From contig NZ_JBEBMH010000002.1 in NCBI RefSeq assembly GCF_040081985.1, forward strand, positions 186,001-250,000: a DNA stretch of 64,000 bases, in the 5' to 3' direction. The DNA is from Kumtagia yinganensis (GTDB taxonomy: Bacteria; Pseudomonadota; Alphaproteobacteria; Rhizobiales; Rhizobiaceae). Below, in pieces: positions 1 to 8,251 of this stretch. Position numbers and translations under genes: made by a program. Each line of letters opens with the position of its first letter. Positions within the stretch are counted from its first letter, which is position 1. The notes under the pieces are model-generated. The model ran no database searches and was not told where the DNA came from. It saw nothing but the letters and a program-made list of their open reading frames with translations.

Positions 1-748
1 GCAGCGAGCCCGCGGTTCCGGAAAACCGCGTCCGGATAGCGCCCACCAGACCGCCGAGCAATACCCAGAAGATCAGGTTGGTGACGGTGGAAGCGACCAC
101 GAACTGGTGGTGCAGGTCGGCGGGGATCGGCGATTCATGGCTTTCCGGCTGCGGTGCGCCGACGATATGCGGTGCAACGATCAGCGCCACGCCGAGGATC
201 GACAGCACCACCGTGCCCCGGAAGGCGATAAGCGCAAGTCCCGCAGCCGTTGCGGCCACGGTCGCGACCCACCATACCTGCCGCTCGCCGAGGTCGGCAG
301 CCGGCATGGCCGGCAGTTCCGGCGGAAGGCCGAGGCCGGGCGCTAGGGTAAACACCGCAAAGCCGGCGAATCCCCAGAGCACACCGGAGCGCCAGCTCGA
401 AATGCCGCCTGCGAATTCCGAGACGGCAACGAGAATCAACGCGAAGCCGAAGCCGCTGACAAGATTGGCGAGCACGTTGAAGGCGAAACGCTCGAACCCG
501 TCGGCGGGCGCCCAGCCCCCGTGGTCATGCTCATGTTCATGCGCGGCGACCGCCGGTGCAGCTTCGCTGGCCGCAGTTGCGTCGGCTGCCGGTGCGCCAT
601 GGTCATGGGCAGGCTCGGCGGCGTTTTCATAACTTTCCGCCTTGAGAATCAGCGGATCGGTGGCAAAAGATTGCATTGCGGCCATGACGAGGCTTGCCAA
701 TAGCCCCGCGATCGCCGCGATGAACACGACGTTGCGAAAGAGGTTCAT
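1..748 (-). CDS. cbtA: CbtA family cobalt transporter subunit (3' end outside window)
   Basis: Inner-membrane partner of CbtB in B12-regulated cobalt uptake. About 249 codons are visible and the frame is still open at base 1, so the C-terminus lies outside the window. The protein starts MNLFRNVVFIAAIAG with a first membrane segment. A His-rich periplasmic-type loop follows (HDHG near residue 48, HEHEHDHGG near residue 70), which is the likely metal-binding stretch, and then several further hydrophobic segments. It begins 12 bases after cbtB and shares its riboswitch leader. The family call rests on the cbtB pairing, the His-rich loop and the riboswitch; cobalt specificity is inferred. Confidence 0.85.
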   Translation of the reverse strand, partial: MNLFRNVVFIAAIAGLLASLVMAAMQSFATDPLILKAESYENAAEPAHDHGAPAADATAASEAAPAVAAHEHEHDHGGWAPADGFERFAFNVLANLVSGFGFALILVAVSEFAGGISSWRSGVLWGFAGFAVFTLAPGLGLPPELPAMPAADLGERQVWWVATVAATAAGLALIAFRGTVVLSILGVALIVAPHIVGAPQPESHESPIPADLHHQFVVASTVTNLIFWVLLGGLVGAIRTRFSGTAGSL

Positions 749-760
749 GTCAGCCCCTCT

Positions 761-940
761 TCAGTGGCAGGGAAACGCCATCGAATGGCGATAATCATGA
801 GCCGCGTTGTGTGCGGCCTCCACCTGCGAGAAGCCGACGAAGCCTACGATGAAGATGCCAAGGAGTGCAGCCAGCGCAAGCTGCATCGCGCGCGACGATG
901 CCGACACCTGTACGCCGAGGGAGGTCGAAGCCGTGTTCAT
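761..940 (-). CDS. cbtB: CbtB family cobalt transporter subunit
   Basis: A 59-residue single-pass membrane protein with one hydrophobic helix (about residues 19-39). Its histidine-bearing C-terminus (AHNAAHDYRHSMAFPCH) is the feature that defines CbtB. Size and layout match the family. The ATG at 940 is chosen over an upstream in-frame start because the longer form would be translated from riboswitch sequence. First gene of the cbtB-cbtA unit, directly below a cobalamin riboswitch, so expression should fall when B12 is plentiful. Confidence 0.87.
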   Translation of the reverse strand: MNTASTSLGVQVSASSRAMQLALAALLGIFIVGFVGFSQVEAAHNAAHDYRHSMAFPCH

Positions 941-983
941 TCCAAATGTCCCTTTCGCCCTCCACCCGAGGGCCCTTGATCCA

Positions 984-1160
984 AACCTGTCGCCGGCAGG
1001 TCTCCTGGCTCGCGGGTTCTCGCCCGGCCCCGCCTTCCCGAGGAAAATCCTCAGTGGCATTCGGGGTGGGCTAGCCGCTTACAGTTGCGGGGGCAGCCGC
1101 GGCATTGGGCGAACAGCCCGCACCGCATTCCCTCTTGGTTCCAATCGGAACCGACGACGA
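984..1160 (-). ncRNA. Cobalamin (B12) riboswitch controlling cbtBA
   Basis: Read on the minus strand, the leader holds the conserved blocks of the cobalamin riboswitch in order: GGTTCC followed by AAGAGGGAATGCGGTG, the B12-box core GCTGCCCCCGCAACTGTAAGC at about 1076-1096, a CCACTG block, and the 3' element GCCAGGAGACCTGCCGGCGAC. It ends roughly 45 bases before the cbtB start, consistent with control of translation or early termination by B12. The exact ends are approximate. Confidence 0.95.
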
Positions 1161-1221
1161 TCGTGACAATAGGCGTAAATCGGCGCCGCTGCAAATCCGA
1201 TTCCGACATTGCGTGACCGGC

Positions 1222-1920
1222 TTAGACGGAATCGCTTTCGCCGGCGGCGAGTTCGGCGGCGACCAGTTGCTGCAATCGCCAAAGGCAGCGGTCGTGTATG
1301 CCGCGCGATTCGAGATTGCGCACGGTCTGGAACAGATAGTCCGCGCCCGACCCCAGATGCCCACAAGCCCGTGCCAGGATATGCGCCACATCGGCATCGC
1401 TTCGCTTGCCGGCAAAGGTGCGGCCCTTGGGGTTGACCGCGAAGCCGAGAGCCGCCAACGGCCCGTGAGCCGTATCGAGCTTCAGCCAGGTCGGCAGGTA
1501 GGTGGAAGGCTTTGCCGTCATCTCGCGGCGGATCAGACGGGAGATGACCTCAGAGGGGTCGCCGGCCGGCAGGCGGAAGGCGACCCCTTGGCACTGGCCG
1601 CCACGCATCAGGCCCATCATCAGCCCCGGCTGCTCAAGGGTGCCTCGCCAGCGTGTCTGGTGAATGCAGAAGGCGCGATGATAGCCGCGGGCAGTGGCGA
1701 TGCGCTCCTCGATATGGTCCACCTCTGGCTTCCAGATCAGGGAACCATAGGCAAACAACCAGATCGGGCCGGGCGGCCGTACCGCAATCGTGGCATCGAG
1801 GAGACGTGCATAGTCTTCCTCGTCGAGATAGCCGAGCCCAGGCTCCGGACCGGTATCGGCGACGTGTCGACGGCAGCGCGCCACCATCTCCTCGGTCAGT
1901 GCCATCATGCGCGGCTTCAT
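1222..1920 (-). CDS. chaC: ChaC-family gamma-glutamylcyclotransferase
   Basis: Predicted cytosolic enzyme that cleaves glutathione to 5-oxoproline and Cys-Gly. The 232-residue protein carries the family signature FAYGSLIWKP (glycine-rich substrate loop), GYHRAFCIHQTRWRGT and the downstream LMRGGQCQGVAFRL block. I start at the ATG at 1920 (MKPRMMALTEEM) because GGGGAAAG lies just upstream; the frame continues 32 residues further in low-complexity sequence. It is divergent from the Rieske gene across 137 bases. Confidence 0.88.
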   Translation of the reverse strand: MKPRMMALTEEMVARCRRHVADTGPEPGLGYLDEEDYARLLDATIAVRPPGPIWLFAYGSLIWKPEVDHIEERIATARGYHRAFCIHQTRWRGTLEQPGLMMGLMRGGQCQGVAFRLPAGDPSEVISRLIRREMTAKPSTYLPTWLKLDTAHGPLAALGFAVNPKGRTFAGKRSDADVAHILARACGHLGSGADYLFQTVRNLESRGIHDRCLWRLQQLVAAELAAGESDSV

Positions 1921-2057
1921 GCGGCTTTCCCCGCCTCGGGCGCCCTCGCCCCTTCGCCGCGCACAATCGCCCGGCGCTGCCCCCTGTGGCAAGCCGCGCC
2001 GGCACGGAGTTGACAAAGCCCGGCGCGAGGTGTCCGCTCATACAAATGGAGAACGCG

Positions 2058-3257
2058 ATGACCCCTGAATCGGTGAAGAGCGATCCTTACAACGGCCTGC
2101 TGTCGGCCGAGGCCACCCTGCCTTCCGCCGCCTATTGGGACGAAGCGGAGTTCCAGCGCGAGCTTGAGGCGATCTGGTATCGCAACTGGATCATGGTCTG
2201 CCGCGAAGCAGACCTTTCCCAGCCGCTCGCCTACCGTGTCTTCACGCTGGGCACACAGCAGATCCTTATGCTGCGCGACGACCGGGGCGATTTGCACGCC
2301 TTCCACAACACCTGCCGTCATCGCGGCTCACAGCTTTGCCGCGACGCGGAGGGACGGCTGAAGGCGCGACTGCTGACCTGTCCCTATCATGCCTGGTCCT
2401 ATTCGCTGCGCGGCGACCTCGTCCGCGTGCCGTCAAAATCGCTGCCGCCCGGCTTCGACAAGGCCGACTATCCGCTCTATCCCGTTGCCCTGTCGGCCTG
2501 GCGCGGTTTTGTCTTCATCAATCTCGCCGAAGATCCGCTGGGAACGCCGGCCTCCACGCTCGATCGCGATTCGGCAGACCTGGCGAACTGGCCGCTGGAA
2601 GGGCTGGTCACCGGCCATGTGCTGACCAAAGTCATGGACTGCAACTGGAAAATCTTCTGGGAAAATTTTAACGAATGCCTGCATTGCCCCGGCGTGCACA
2701 AGCATTTGTCCGCCCTTGTTCCGATCTACGGGCGCGGCCTGATGGCCCGCCATGACGACCCGGAATGGGCGTTGCATGCCGACAATGACGAACCGCAGTT
2801 CTCCGGCGGCCTGCGCCAGGGCGCCGAGACCTGGTCGCAGGACGGCGCCGCGCTGAAGCACCGTTTCGAGGGCCTGAGCGACCCGGAACGTGCCGCCGGC
2901 CAGAACTATGCGATGAACCTGCCGTCCATGTTCATCGTCGGCCATGTCGACTATGTCAGAACCGTGCGCCTTGTGCCGCTCGGCCCGGAGCAGACGGAAC
3001 TCACCGCCGAATGGCTGTTCCCGCCGGAGGCGCTGACCGAGGCAAGCCAGGACATCGACAACATCGTCGCCTTCGGCAAGACCGTGCTGGAGGAGGACGC
3101 GGCGATCTGCGAGGTCAACCAGCGCGGCCTGCATGCGCGGCCGCATCGCGCCGGCGTGCTGATGCCGGAGGAATACGCTCTGCACCGCTTCCACGACTGG
3201 GTCCGCGGCGCCCGCCAACAGGCGGCTACATCGACTTCGGCAGGTAGCGCCACGTGA
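2058..3257 (+). CDS. Rieske non-heme iron oxygenase, alpha subunit
   Basis: 399-residue ring-hydroxylating-type oxygenase. The N-terminal Rieske [2Fe-2S] domain has the pair CRHRG...CPYHAWSY. The C-terminal catalytic domain has the iron-ligand region NFNECLHCPGVHKH. Members that act on quaternary amines (GbcA-like, stachydrine demethylase-like) have a similar length and architecture, but the substrate cannot be fixed from sequence. No reductase or ferredoxin gene is adjacent, so electrons must come from elsewhere. The ATG at 2058 is preferred (GGAG seven bases upstream); an in-frame ATG lies at 2046. The 3' end overlaps the convergent MFS gene by 32 bases. Confidence 0.88.
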   Translation: MTPESVKSDPYNGLLSAEATLPSAAYWDEAEFQRELEAIWYRNWIMVCREADLSQPLAYRVFTLGTQQILMLRDDRGDLHAFHNTCRHRGSQLCRDAEGRLKARLLTCPYHAWSYSLRGDLVRVPSKSLPPGFDKADYPLYPVALSAWRGFVFINLAEDPLGTPASTLDRDSADLANWPLEGLVTGHVLTKVMDCNWKIFWENFNECLHCPGVHKHLSALVPIYGRGLMARHDDPEWALHADNDEPQFSGGLRQGAETWSQDGAALKHRFEGLSDPERAAGQNYAMNLPSMFIVGHVDYVRTVRLVPLGPEQTELTAEWLFPPEALTEASQDIDNIVAFGKTVLEEDAAICEVNQRGLHARPHRAGVLMPEEYALHRFHDWVRGARQQAATSTSAGSAT

Positions 3258-4425
3258 TCAGGCCGCAAATGGCGGTGAAGAAGCCCAGCGTCGCGAACAC
3301 CGCGCCCAGCCCGCCAAAGGCCAGGACGACCGAATAGATCAGGGGCGGCAGCAGTTCCGACAGGTCGAGATAAGTCCGGTACACCGCCGTCATTTGCGGC
3401 CGTTCATAGGCGCGTACCGAACGGATGAAGGGCGTGGAGCCCAGCGCATCCAGCGCCACGGCGAAGAAGGAGGCGACCAGCAGCAGAAGGCCCGCCGCGA
3501 GCGGAAAACCTTCGCCGCACAGTCCCGCCATCCAAAGCACGGCCGACAGCGCGAAAAAGCTCATCGCCATGGTGTTGCGCGCGCCGAACCGCCGGCCGAG
3601 GCGGCCCCACCAGATCGCGGTGAACAGCACCGCGTTGCCGGCCGACACGAGCAGGCCGCCGGCAAGTTCGCCCTGCCCGGTCGCCACCATCAGGATCGGC
3701 GCGTAGACGAAGAAGGTCGTCCAGAAGCAGGAGCGGCCGAAGGCGATGATCCAGGCCAGCCTCAGCCGCGGCTGCGCGACGAAGCGGCCGATATTGCTCA
3801 GCGGATTGACGGCGCGCGTCTTGCCCGGCCGGATCTGGGCGTTGTCGGTGAGCCGGAAATACCAGAACAGTATGAGCAGCGTCAGCGCGAAGGCCACGAC
3901 CACCAGATGCGGCGCGACGATGCCGAAGCGGGTGTAGAGAAAGACGCCGAGCGTCGGGCCACCGGTCCACGCCACCATCGACCAGGCCATGCGCATCGAT
4001 TCGGACTGCATCACGTCGGCCTTGCGGATGTGGTCCATGATGTAGAGGTTGAGCGTGATCGCCAGCGCGCTGGCACCCATGACGCGCAGCAGCATGCCGC
4101 CGACTTGGCCCGCCAGCGTGTGGGTGACGAACAGCGCGGAGCCCAGAGCCAGGAAACAGGTGCCGATCGTATAGACCCAGCGCCGCGACAGGCGGCCGAT
4201 GATCATCGGCATGAACAGCGTGGCCGACAGGCCGAGTAGGGCGACGACCGTGTAGAGGATCGAGACACCCTGCTTGCTGGCCAATATCTCATAGGCCTGG
4301 ATCGGGATGACGCTGGAGACTGTGGCGCGGGCGAAGGATTCCACCGCATAGAGGCTGGCGAAGGTCCGCGCGCCGGGCGGACGCACGGCGGGAAGCCAGA
4401 TCGGATGCCTGACCTGTGTTGCCAT
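3226..4425 (-). CDS. MFS transporter
   Basis: 399-residue polytopic inner-membrane protein with about twelve hydrophobic segments and the central loop typical of the major facilitator superfamily. An MFS-A-like block, PMIIGRLSRRWVY, follows the second segment. Substrate unknown. It is tail-to-tail with the Rieske oxygenase and overlaps its last 32 bases, so the two genes are not co-transcribed. Confidence 0.82.
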   Translation of the reverse strand: MATQVRHPIWLPAVRPPGARTFASLYAVESFARATVSSVIPIQAYEILASKQGVSILYTVVALLGLSATLFMPMIIGRLSRRWVYTIGTCFLALGSALFVTHTLAGQVGGMLLRVMGASALAITLNLYIMDHIRKADVMQSESMRMAWSMVAWTGGPTLGVFLYTRFGIVAPHLVVVAFALTLLILFWYFRLTDNAQIRPGKTRAVNPLSNIGRFVAQPRLRLAWIIAFGRSCFWTTFFVYAPILMVATGQGELAGGLLVSAGNAVLFTAIWWGRLGRRFGARNTMAMSFFALSAVLWMAGLCGEGFPLAAGLLLLVASFFAVALDALGSTPFIRSVRAYERPQMTAVYRTYLDLSELLPPLIYSVVLAFGGLGAVFATLGFFTAICGLITWRYLPKSM

Positions 4426-4697
4426 CGGCGCCCCGCAAAACCGCCCGAGAATTCGCAGGCGGAGCGGAGCGCCGTTAGCAGGAAACCGACGATTCGGCGT
4501 CGTTATGGAATGCTGGCTAGCATCGAAACCGCTTGTGGTCCAAAGGCTTGATCACAGGGCGACGAAATCGGAGGAGGATGGTCGCGTCCGCGTCCGAAGC
4601 CGGTGGCATGGGACACCGTGGCCCCGCCCAATTCCGTTCACCTGCGCAGCCGCCCGTGCTAGCCGTGCTACACCGACCGGCAACGGGAACTTTCCGC

Positions 4698-5699
4698 ATG
4701 CATCCTGATCCGCGATCCGACCAAAAAACCGCCGCCGGCCCAGGGCGGCTGGAATGGCTCGACGTGGCGCGCGGCGTGGCGCTCATTGCCATGGCGGTCT
4801 ATCACTTCACCTGGGACCTCGAATTCTTCGGCTACGTGCTTCCCGGCACGACCGGTTTCGGCGCGTGGAAGCTGTTCGCCCGCTCTATCGCCTCGAGCTT
4901 CCTGTTTCTGGTCGGCGTCAGTCTCGTGTTGGCGCATGCACGCGGTATCCGTTGGCCCGGGTTCTGGCGGCGTTTCGCCATGGTTGCCGGTGCCGCGCTC
5001 GCGATCTCGGTGATCACCTATTTCGCGGTCCCCAACGCCTTCATCTTCTTCGGCATCCTCCATCAGATCGCGCTGGCAAGCCTGCTCGGTCTCGTCTTCC
5101 TGCGGCTGCCGGCGCTGTTGACCCTGCTGGTAGCCGTCGCGGTCATCGCACTGCCGCAGTTCTTCAGGAGCTACATTTTCAGTCACCCGGCGCTCTGGTG
5201 GGTCGGCTTGGCGCCTGCCAATCCGCGCTCCAATGATTATGTCCCGCTGTTCCCCTGGTTCGGAGCGGTCCTGCTGGGCATCGCCGTGGCGCGGCTTGCC
5301 GTCGACACCGGCCTGACGGCGCGCCTCGCGACGCTGCATCCGGGGCGCTGGTCGAGACCGCTGCAGTTCCTCGGCCGTCACAGCCTTGCCTTTTACCTCA
5401 TTCACCAGCCGGTGCTGATCGGCTGTGTCTGGCTGTTCTCGCAGGTCTGGCCGGCCGCGCAGCAGACACCCGAGGTCGGCTTCCGCTATGCCTGCGAGGC
5501 GAACTGCCAACAGAGCCGAGACGAAGCCTTCTGCGCGCGCTATTGTGCGTGCATGCTCGACGGGCTCGAAACCAGTGGAGACTTGCCGAAGGTGCTTGCC
5601 GGCGCGGACGAGGCCGGTCTGCGCGAGCGTGTGACGGACCTCGCCGGTATGTGCACCGCGACGACCGAGGAGAACAATCTGGAGGACCCGGCGCCATGA
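4698..5699 (+). CDS. DUF1624 / HGSNAT-type membrane acyltransferase with Cys-rich tail
   Basis: 333-residue membrane protein with the N-terminal signature LEWLDVARGVALIAMAVYHF and multiple transmembrane helices, as in bacterial heparan-alpha-glucosaminide N-acetyltransferase catalytic-domain proteins. The helical core ends near FLGRHSLAFYLIHQPVLI. A soluble tail follows with six cysteines in a CxxxC...CxxYCxC arrangement and an acidic end, which is not part of the usual core. ATG at 4698 (MHPDP) is chosen because the sequence upstream in frame looks non-coding. Its stop overlaps the next gene as ATGA, so the two are probably translationally coupled. The acceptor substrate is unknown. Confidence 0.75.
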   Translation: MHPDPRSDQKTAAGPGRLEWLDVARGVALIAMAVYHFTWDLEFFGYVLPGTTGFGAWKLFARSIASSFLFLVGVSLVLAHARGIRWPGFWRRFAMVAGAALAISVITYFAVPNAFIFFGILHQIALASLLGLVFLRLPALLTLLVAVAVIALPQFFRSYIFSHPALWWVGLAPANPRSNDYVPLFPWFGAVLLGIAVARLAVDTGLTARLATLHPGRWSRPLQFLGRHSLAFYLIHQPVLIGCVWLFSQVWPAAQQTPEVGFRYACEANCQQSRDEAFCARYCACMLDGLETSGDLPKVLAGADEAGLRERVTDLAGMCTATTEENNLEDPAP

Positions 5700-6172
5700 C
5701 CACGCCCCTCACCGCCCCGAACCGCGGGCCCTGGCCGCCGATCGTCTATCTGTCGGCGATAGCGGTCAGCATCGTCCTCTTCATCGTCTATCCCCTGCCC
5801 TGGATCGAGGGGCCGCTCAACGACATCCTGTTCGCTGCGGGCTGGCTGCTTGCCGCTGCCGGCGCCTTCATCGGCATTTCCGCCGTGCGGGTGATGCACA
5901 AAGCCAAAACCACGATCATGCCCAATCGCGTCTCCGAGCATCTCGTGACCTCGGGGCCGTTCTCCTTCACCCGCAACCCGATCTATCTCGGCAACACCAT
6001 GATCACGCTCGGCGTCGGCCTGATCGTCGGAAGCGTCTGGTTCCTGCTCGCAGGGCTGATCGCGGCCTTCATGGTCCAGAAGATCACCATCCAGCCGGAG
6101 GAGAAGCATCTGGAAGCGCGCTTCGGCAAGAAATACCGCGACTACGCCACCCGGGTACGACGCTGGTTATAA
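5696..6172 (+). CDS. Isoprenylcysteine carboxyl methyltransferase-like membrane protein
   Basis: 158-residue integral membrane methyltransferase of the ICMT/phospholipid methyltransferase (PEMT-like) group. It has four hydrophobic segments, then the SAM-binding signature TRNPIYLGN and the C-terminal EEKHLEARFGKKYRDY block. Its start overlaps the preceding acyltransferase gene by four bases, implying one operon. Bacterial members act on varied substrates, so only the enzyme class is assigned. Confidence 0.83.
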   Translation: MTTPLTAPNRGPWPPIVYLSAIAVSIVLFIVYPLPWIEGPLNDILFAAGWLLAAAGAFIGISAVRVMHKAKTTIMPNRVSEHLVTSGPFSFTRNPIYLGNTMITLGVGLIVGSVWFLLAGLIAAFMVQKITIQPEEKHLEARFGKKYRDYATRVRRWL

Positions 6173-6195
6173 GAACCTGCCGGAACGATCACGCG

Positions 6196-7605
6196 TCACG
6201 GAATGGCGTAGATTCGCACCTCGCGCTCAATGCCGCGCAGGTTCATGTCCTGCGATACCGGCGTCAGGCGCTTTGATTCGAGTATGCCGGCAGAATCCTT
6301 GTTTTCCATGACGGCGCTGGTGACGAAGATTTCCCGCGACGTGGCGAGCCCCTGTACGCGCGAGGCGATGTTGACCGTTTGCCCGAAATAGTCCTGCCGG
6401 TCGTTCATGGTGACGGCGATGCAAGGGCCTTCATGCACGCCGATCTTCAGGAGCAGGTCCTCGCTGCCGCTTTTCCGATTAAGTTCCTGCATGGCCTCGC
6501 GCATGCGCAGCGCCGCCGCAACCGCACGGTCGGGCGTCGGGAAGGTCGCCATCACCGCGTCGCCGATCGTCTTGACCACGGCGCCGGCTTCAGCCGCGAC
6601 GATGTCCTGCAGCACCTGGAAATGGCTGCGGACCAGGTCGAAGGCGGTGAGATCGCCGACCCGCTCATAGAGTTCGGTCGAGCCGCGCAGGTCGGTGAAT
6701 AGGAACGTCAGGCTGGTGATCTTCAGCCGCTGGTCGACCGCCACCGTTTCGGTACGGTAGAGGTCGCGGAACGTCTGATTGGTGAGTAACCGCTTGGCCG
6801 TCAGGAAGGGTCGGCGTTTCTCGATCAGATGGTGCAGCGGGTCGCCGGCAATGAAAACGGCGGGAAGGACGCGCGTGCTGCTGCGGTTCTCGATGGCGAT
6901 CCGCATAGGTCCGGGGCGCATCTCCAACGTCTGGTTGTCCACGTGCTCGCGATCGTAGACGAGCGAAAGATTCTGCCGCTCGCGTGTCGGTTCGCCCTTG
7001 ACGTCGATGAACTGAACGGCATGCGTCACCGCCTCGAAGACGATGATGAACTCTGCCGGCAATTGCAGCGAGAGGACAATCTTTTCGCCCGGATCGACCT
7101 CGACGTGTTCGATCACCATGCTTTCGAGCGTCTCGACATAGTCGTTTTCCGGCAGGTCGACCCCGGAACCCCAATAGAGCTGGCGCAGATATTCAAAGAG
7201 CGGCATTTCCTCCGGATTGTGCGCCGCGATGCGGCGCACGCGCGGACTCACCGTGAAGGTGACCTCCACCATCTCGTCCAGAGTGGGCGAATAGCCTTCG
7301 GCGCAAAGCGAGCAGACATATTCTTCCCGCGCCACCGTCTTCAGCGTCGTGTTGGAATCGAGCACGCCGCCGCAGCCGGGACAAAGCACGTTCCACGAAA
7401 TGTCGAACAGGCCTATCGAAGCCGCATGCAGGAACCCGGCAATGGCGCGCTCCTCGTCGAGACCGTGCTTGGCGGCGAAGGCCAGCACATTCACCCGGCA
7501 GAGTTCGCGGTCGGAGCCGTCGGTGACGAGCTTTTCGACGGCCTGCGCGACGTTCGGATCGGCGGAATTGCGCAACAACCCAAAAAGGGAACTGGTCTCG
7601 CTCAT
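6196..7605 (-). CDS. Class III adenylate/guanylate cyclase with DUF5939-like N-terminus
   Basis: 469 residues. The N-terminal half contains a putative zinc ribbon (CPGCG about 28 residues before CSLC) and a DUF5939-like region. The C-terminal catalytic domain starts at FTDLRGSTELYERVG, where the aspartates bind metal. The lysine in VVKTIGDAVMATF is the usual adenine-specifying residue, favouring cAMP as product. ATG at 7605 has GGAGG six bases upstream; the in-frame start five codons earlier does not. No membrane segment is seen. Convergent with the methyltransferase gene (23-base gap). Confidence 0.85.
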   Translation of the reverse strand: MSETSSLFGLLRNSADPNVAQAVEKLVTDGSDRELCRVNVLAFAAKHGLDEERAIAGFLHAASIGLFDISWNVLCPGCGGVLDSNTTLKTVAREEYVCSLCAEGYSPTLDEMVEVTFTVSPRVRRIAAHNPEEMPLFEYLRQLYWGSGVDLPENDYVETLESMVIEHVEVDPGEKIVLSLQLPAEFIIVFEAVTHAVQFIDVKGEPTRERQNLSLVYDREHVDNQTLEMRPGPMRIAIENRSSTRVLPAVFIAGDPLHHLIEKRRPFLTAKRLLTNQTFRDLYRTETVAVDQRLKITSLTFLFTDLRGSTELYERVGDLTAFDLVRSHFQVLQDIVAAEAGAVVKTIGDAVMATFPTPDRAVAAALRMREAMQELNRKSGSEDLLLKIGVHEGPCIAVTMNDRQDYFGQTVNIASRVQGLATSREIFVTSAVMENKDSAGILESKRLTPVSQDMNLRGIEREVRIYAIP

Positions 7606-7747
7606 CGTGTGCCTCCGCAAACAGAGCGCCGAAACGAACTGCTATCTAATACGCCCTCAAGCTGACTTTTGTTACCTCTTGATTCGCCACTTGCCGACAG
7701 CTTTGTGTCAGGAGCCCCGATCATGGCACACCGATCTGAGCCCCCTT

Positions 7748-8134
7748 TCAGGTGTTGACGCCGAGTTCGGCCAGGCGCTCGACGCAGGATTCCTCCGCCT
7801 GATCGAGTTCCGCGAGAGACTCCTCGAGGTCGCGGCGCTTCTGGCGAAGGTCTTCCTTCTTCTCGTTGATGCGCTTGATCAGCAGCTTCAACTGCCCGAC
7901 CTCGCCCGGCGGCTCGCGGTAGATCTGGATGATTTCGCGGATCTCGTTGATCGAAAAACCCAGCCTTTTGCCACGCAGGATCTGGCGGACAAGGTGCCGG
8001 TCGGAAGGCCGGAACAACCGCGTGCGCCCTCTCCGGATGGGTTGAATCAGCCCCTCGTCCTCATAGAAGCGCAAGGTGCGCGTCGATATGTCGAACTCCT
8101 TGGTGAGTTCGGTAATCGAATAATATTCGCGCAT
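7748..8134 (-). CDS. MerR-family regulator, LiuR-like
   Basis: 128-residue regulator. The winged-helix MerR domain is YYSITELTKEFDISTRTLRFYEDEGLIQP, and the dimerising coiled coil has no C-terminal metal-binding cysteine cluster. This layout, with LRGKRLGFSINEIREII, resembles the LiuR type that controls branched-chain amino-acid and fatty-acid catabolism. ATG at 8134 is preferred, with AGGA upstream; an in-frame ATG exists at 8170. No isovaleryl-CoA dehydrogenase gene lies beside it, although a carboxylase fitting leucine degradation is 8 kb away. The LiuR label is inference. Confidence 0.8.
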   Translation of the reverse strand: MREYYSITELTKEFDISTRTLRFYEDEGLIQPIRRGRTRLFRPSDRHLVRQILRGKRLGFSINEIREIIQIYREPPGEVGQLKLLIKRINEKKEDLRQKRRDLEESLAELDQAEESCVERLAELGVNT

Positions 8135-8179
8135 CTGCCGTCCTGCCGGGAGTTTCCGAAGCGGAAACATCGCATGGCA

Positions 8180-8195
8180 TTTACGTAAAAGTCAA
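8180..8195. promoter_or_regulatory. Candidate autoregulatory operator of the MerR gene
   Basis: Imperfect palindrome TTTACGTAAAAGTCAA, 46-61 bases upstream of the MerR start. A related palindrome sits at 20835-20850 upstream of the DUF2147 gene. MerR regulators commonly bind such dyads in their own promoters. Assignment to this regulator is a guess from position and similarity. Confidence 0.35.
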
Positions 8196-8251
8196 TTCAA
8201 ACCACGGCCGCCGCCCTGACCCGAGAAGCAGACTGCGGGTCGATTCGCTGC

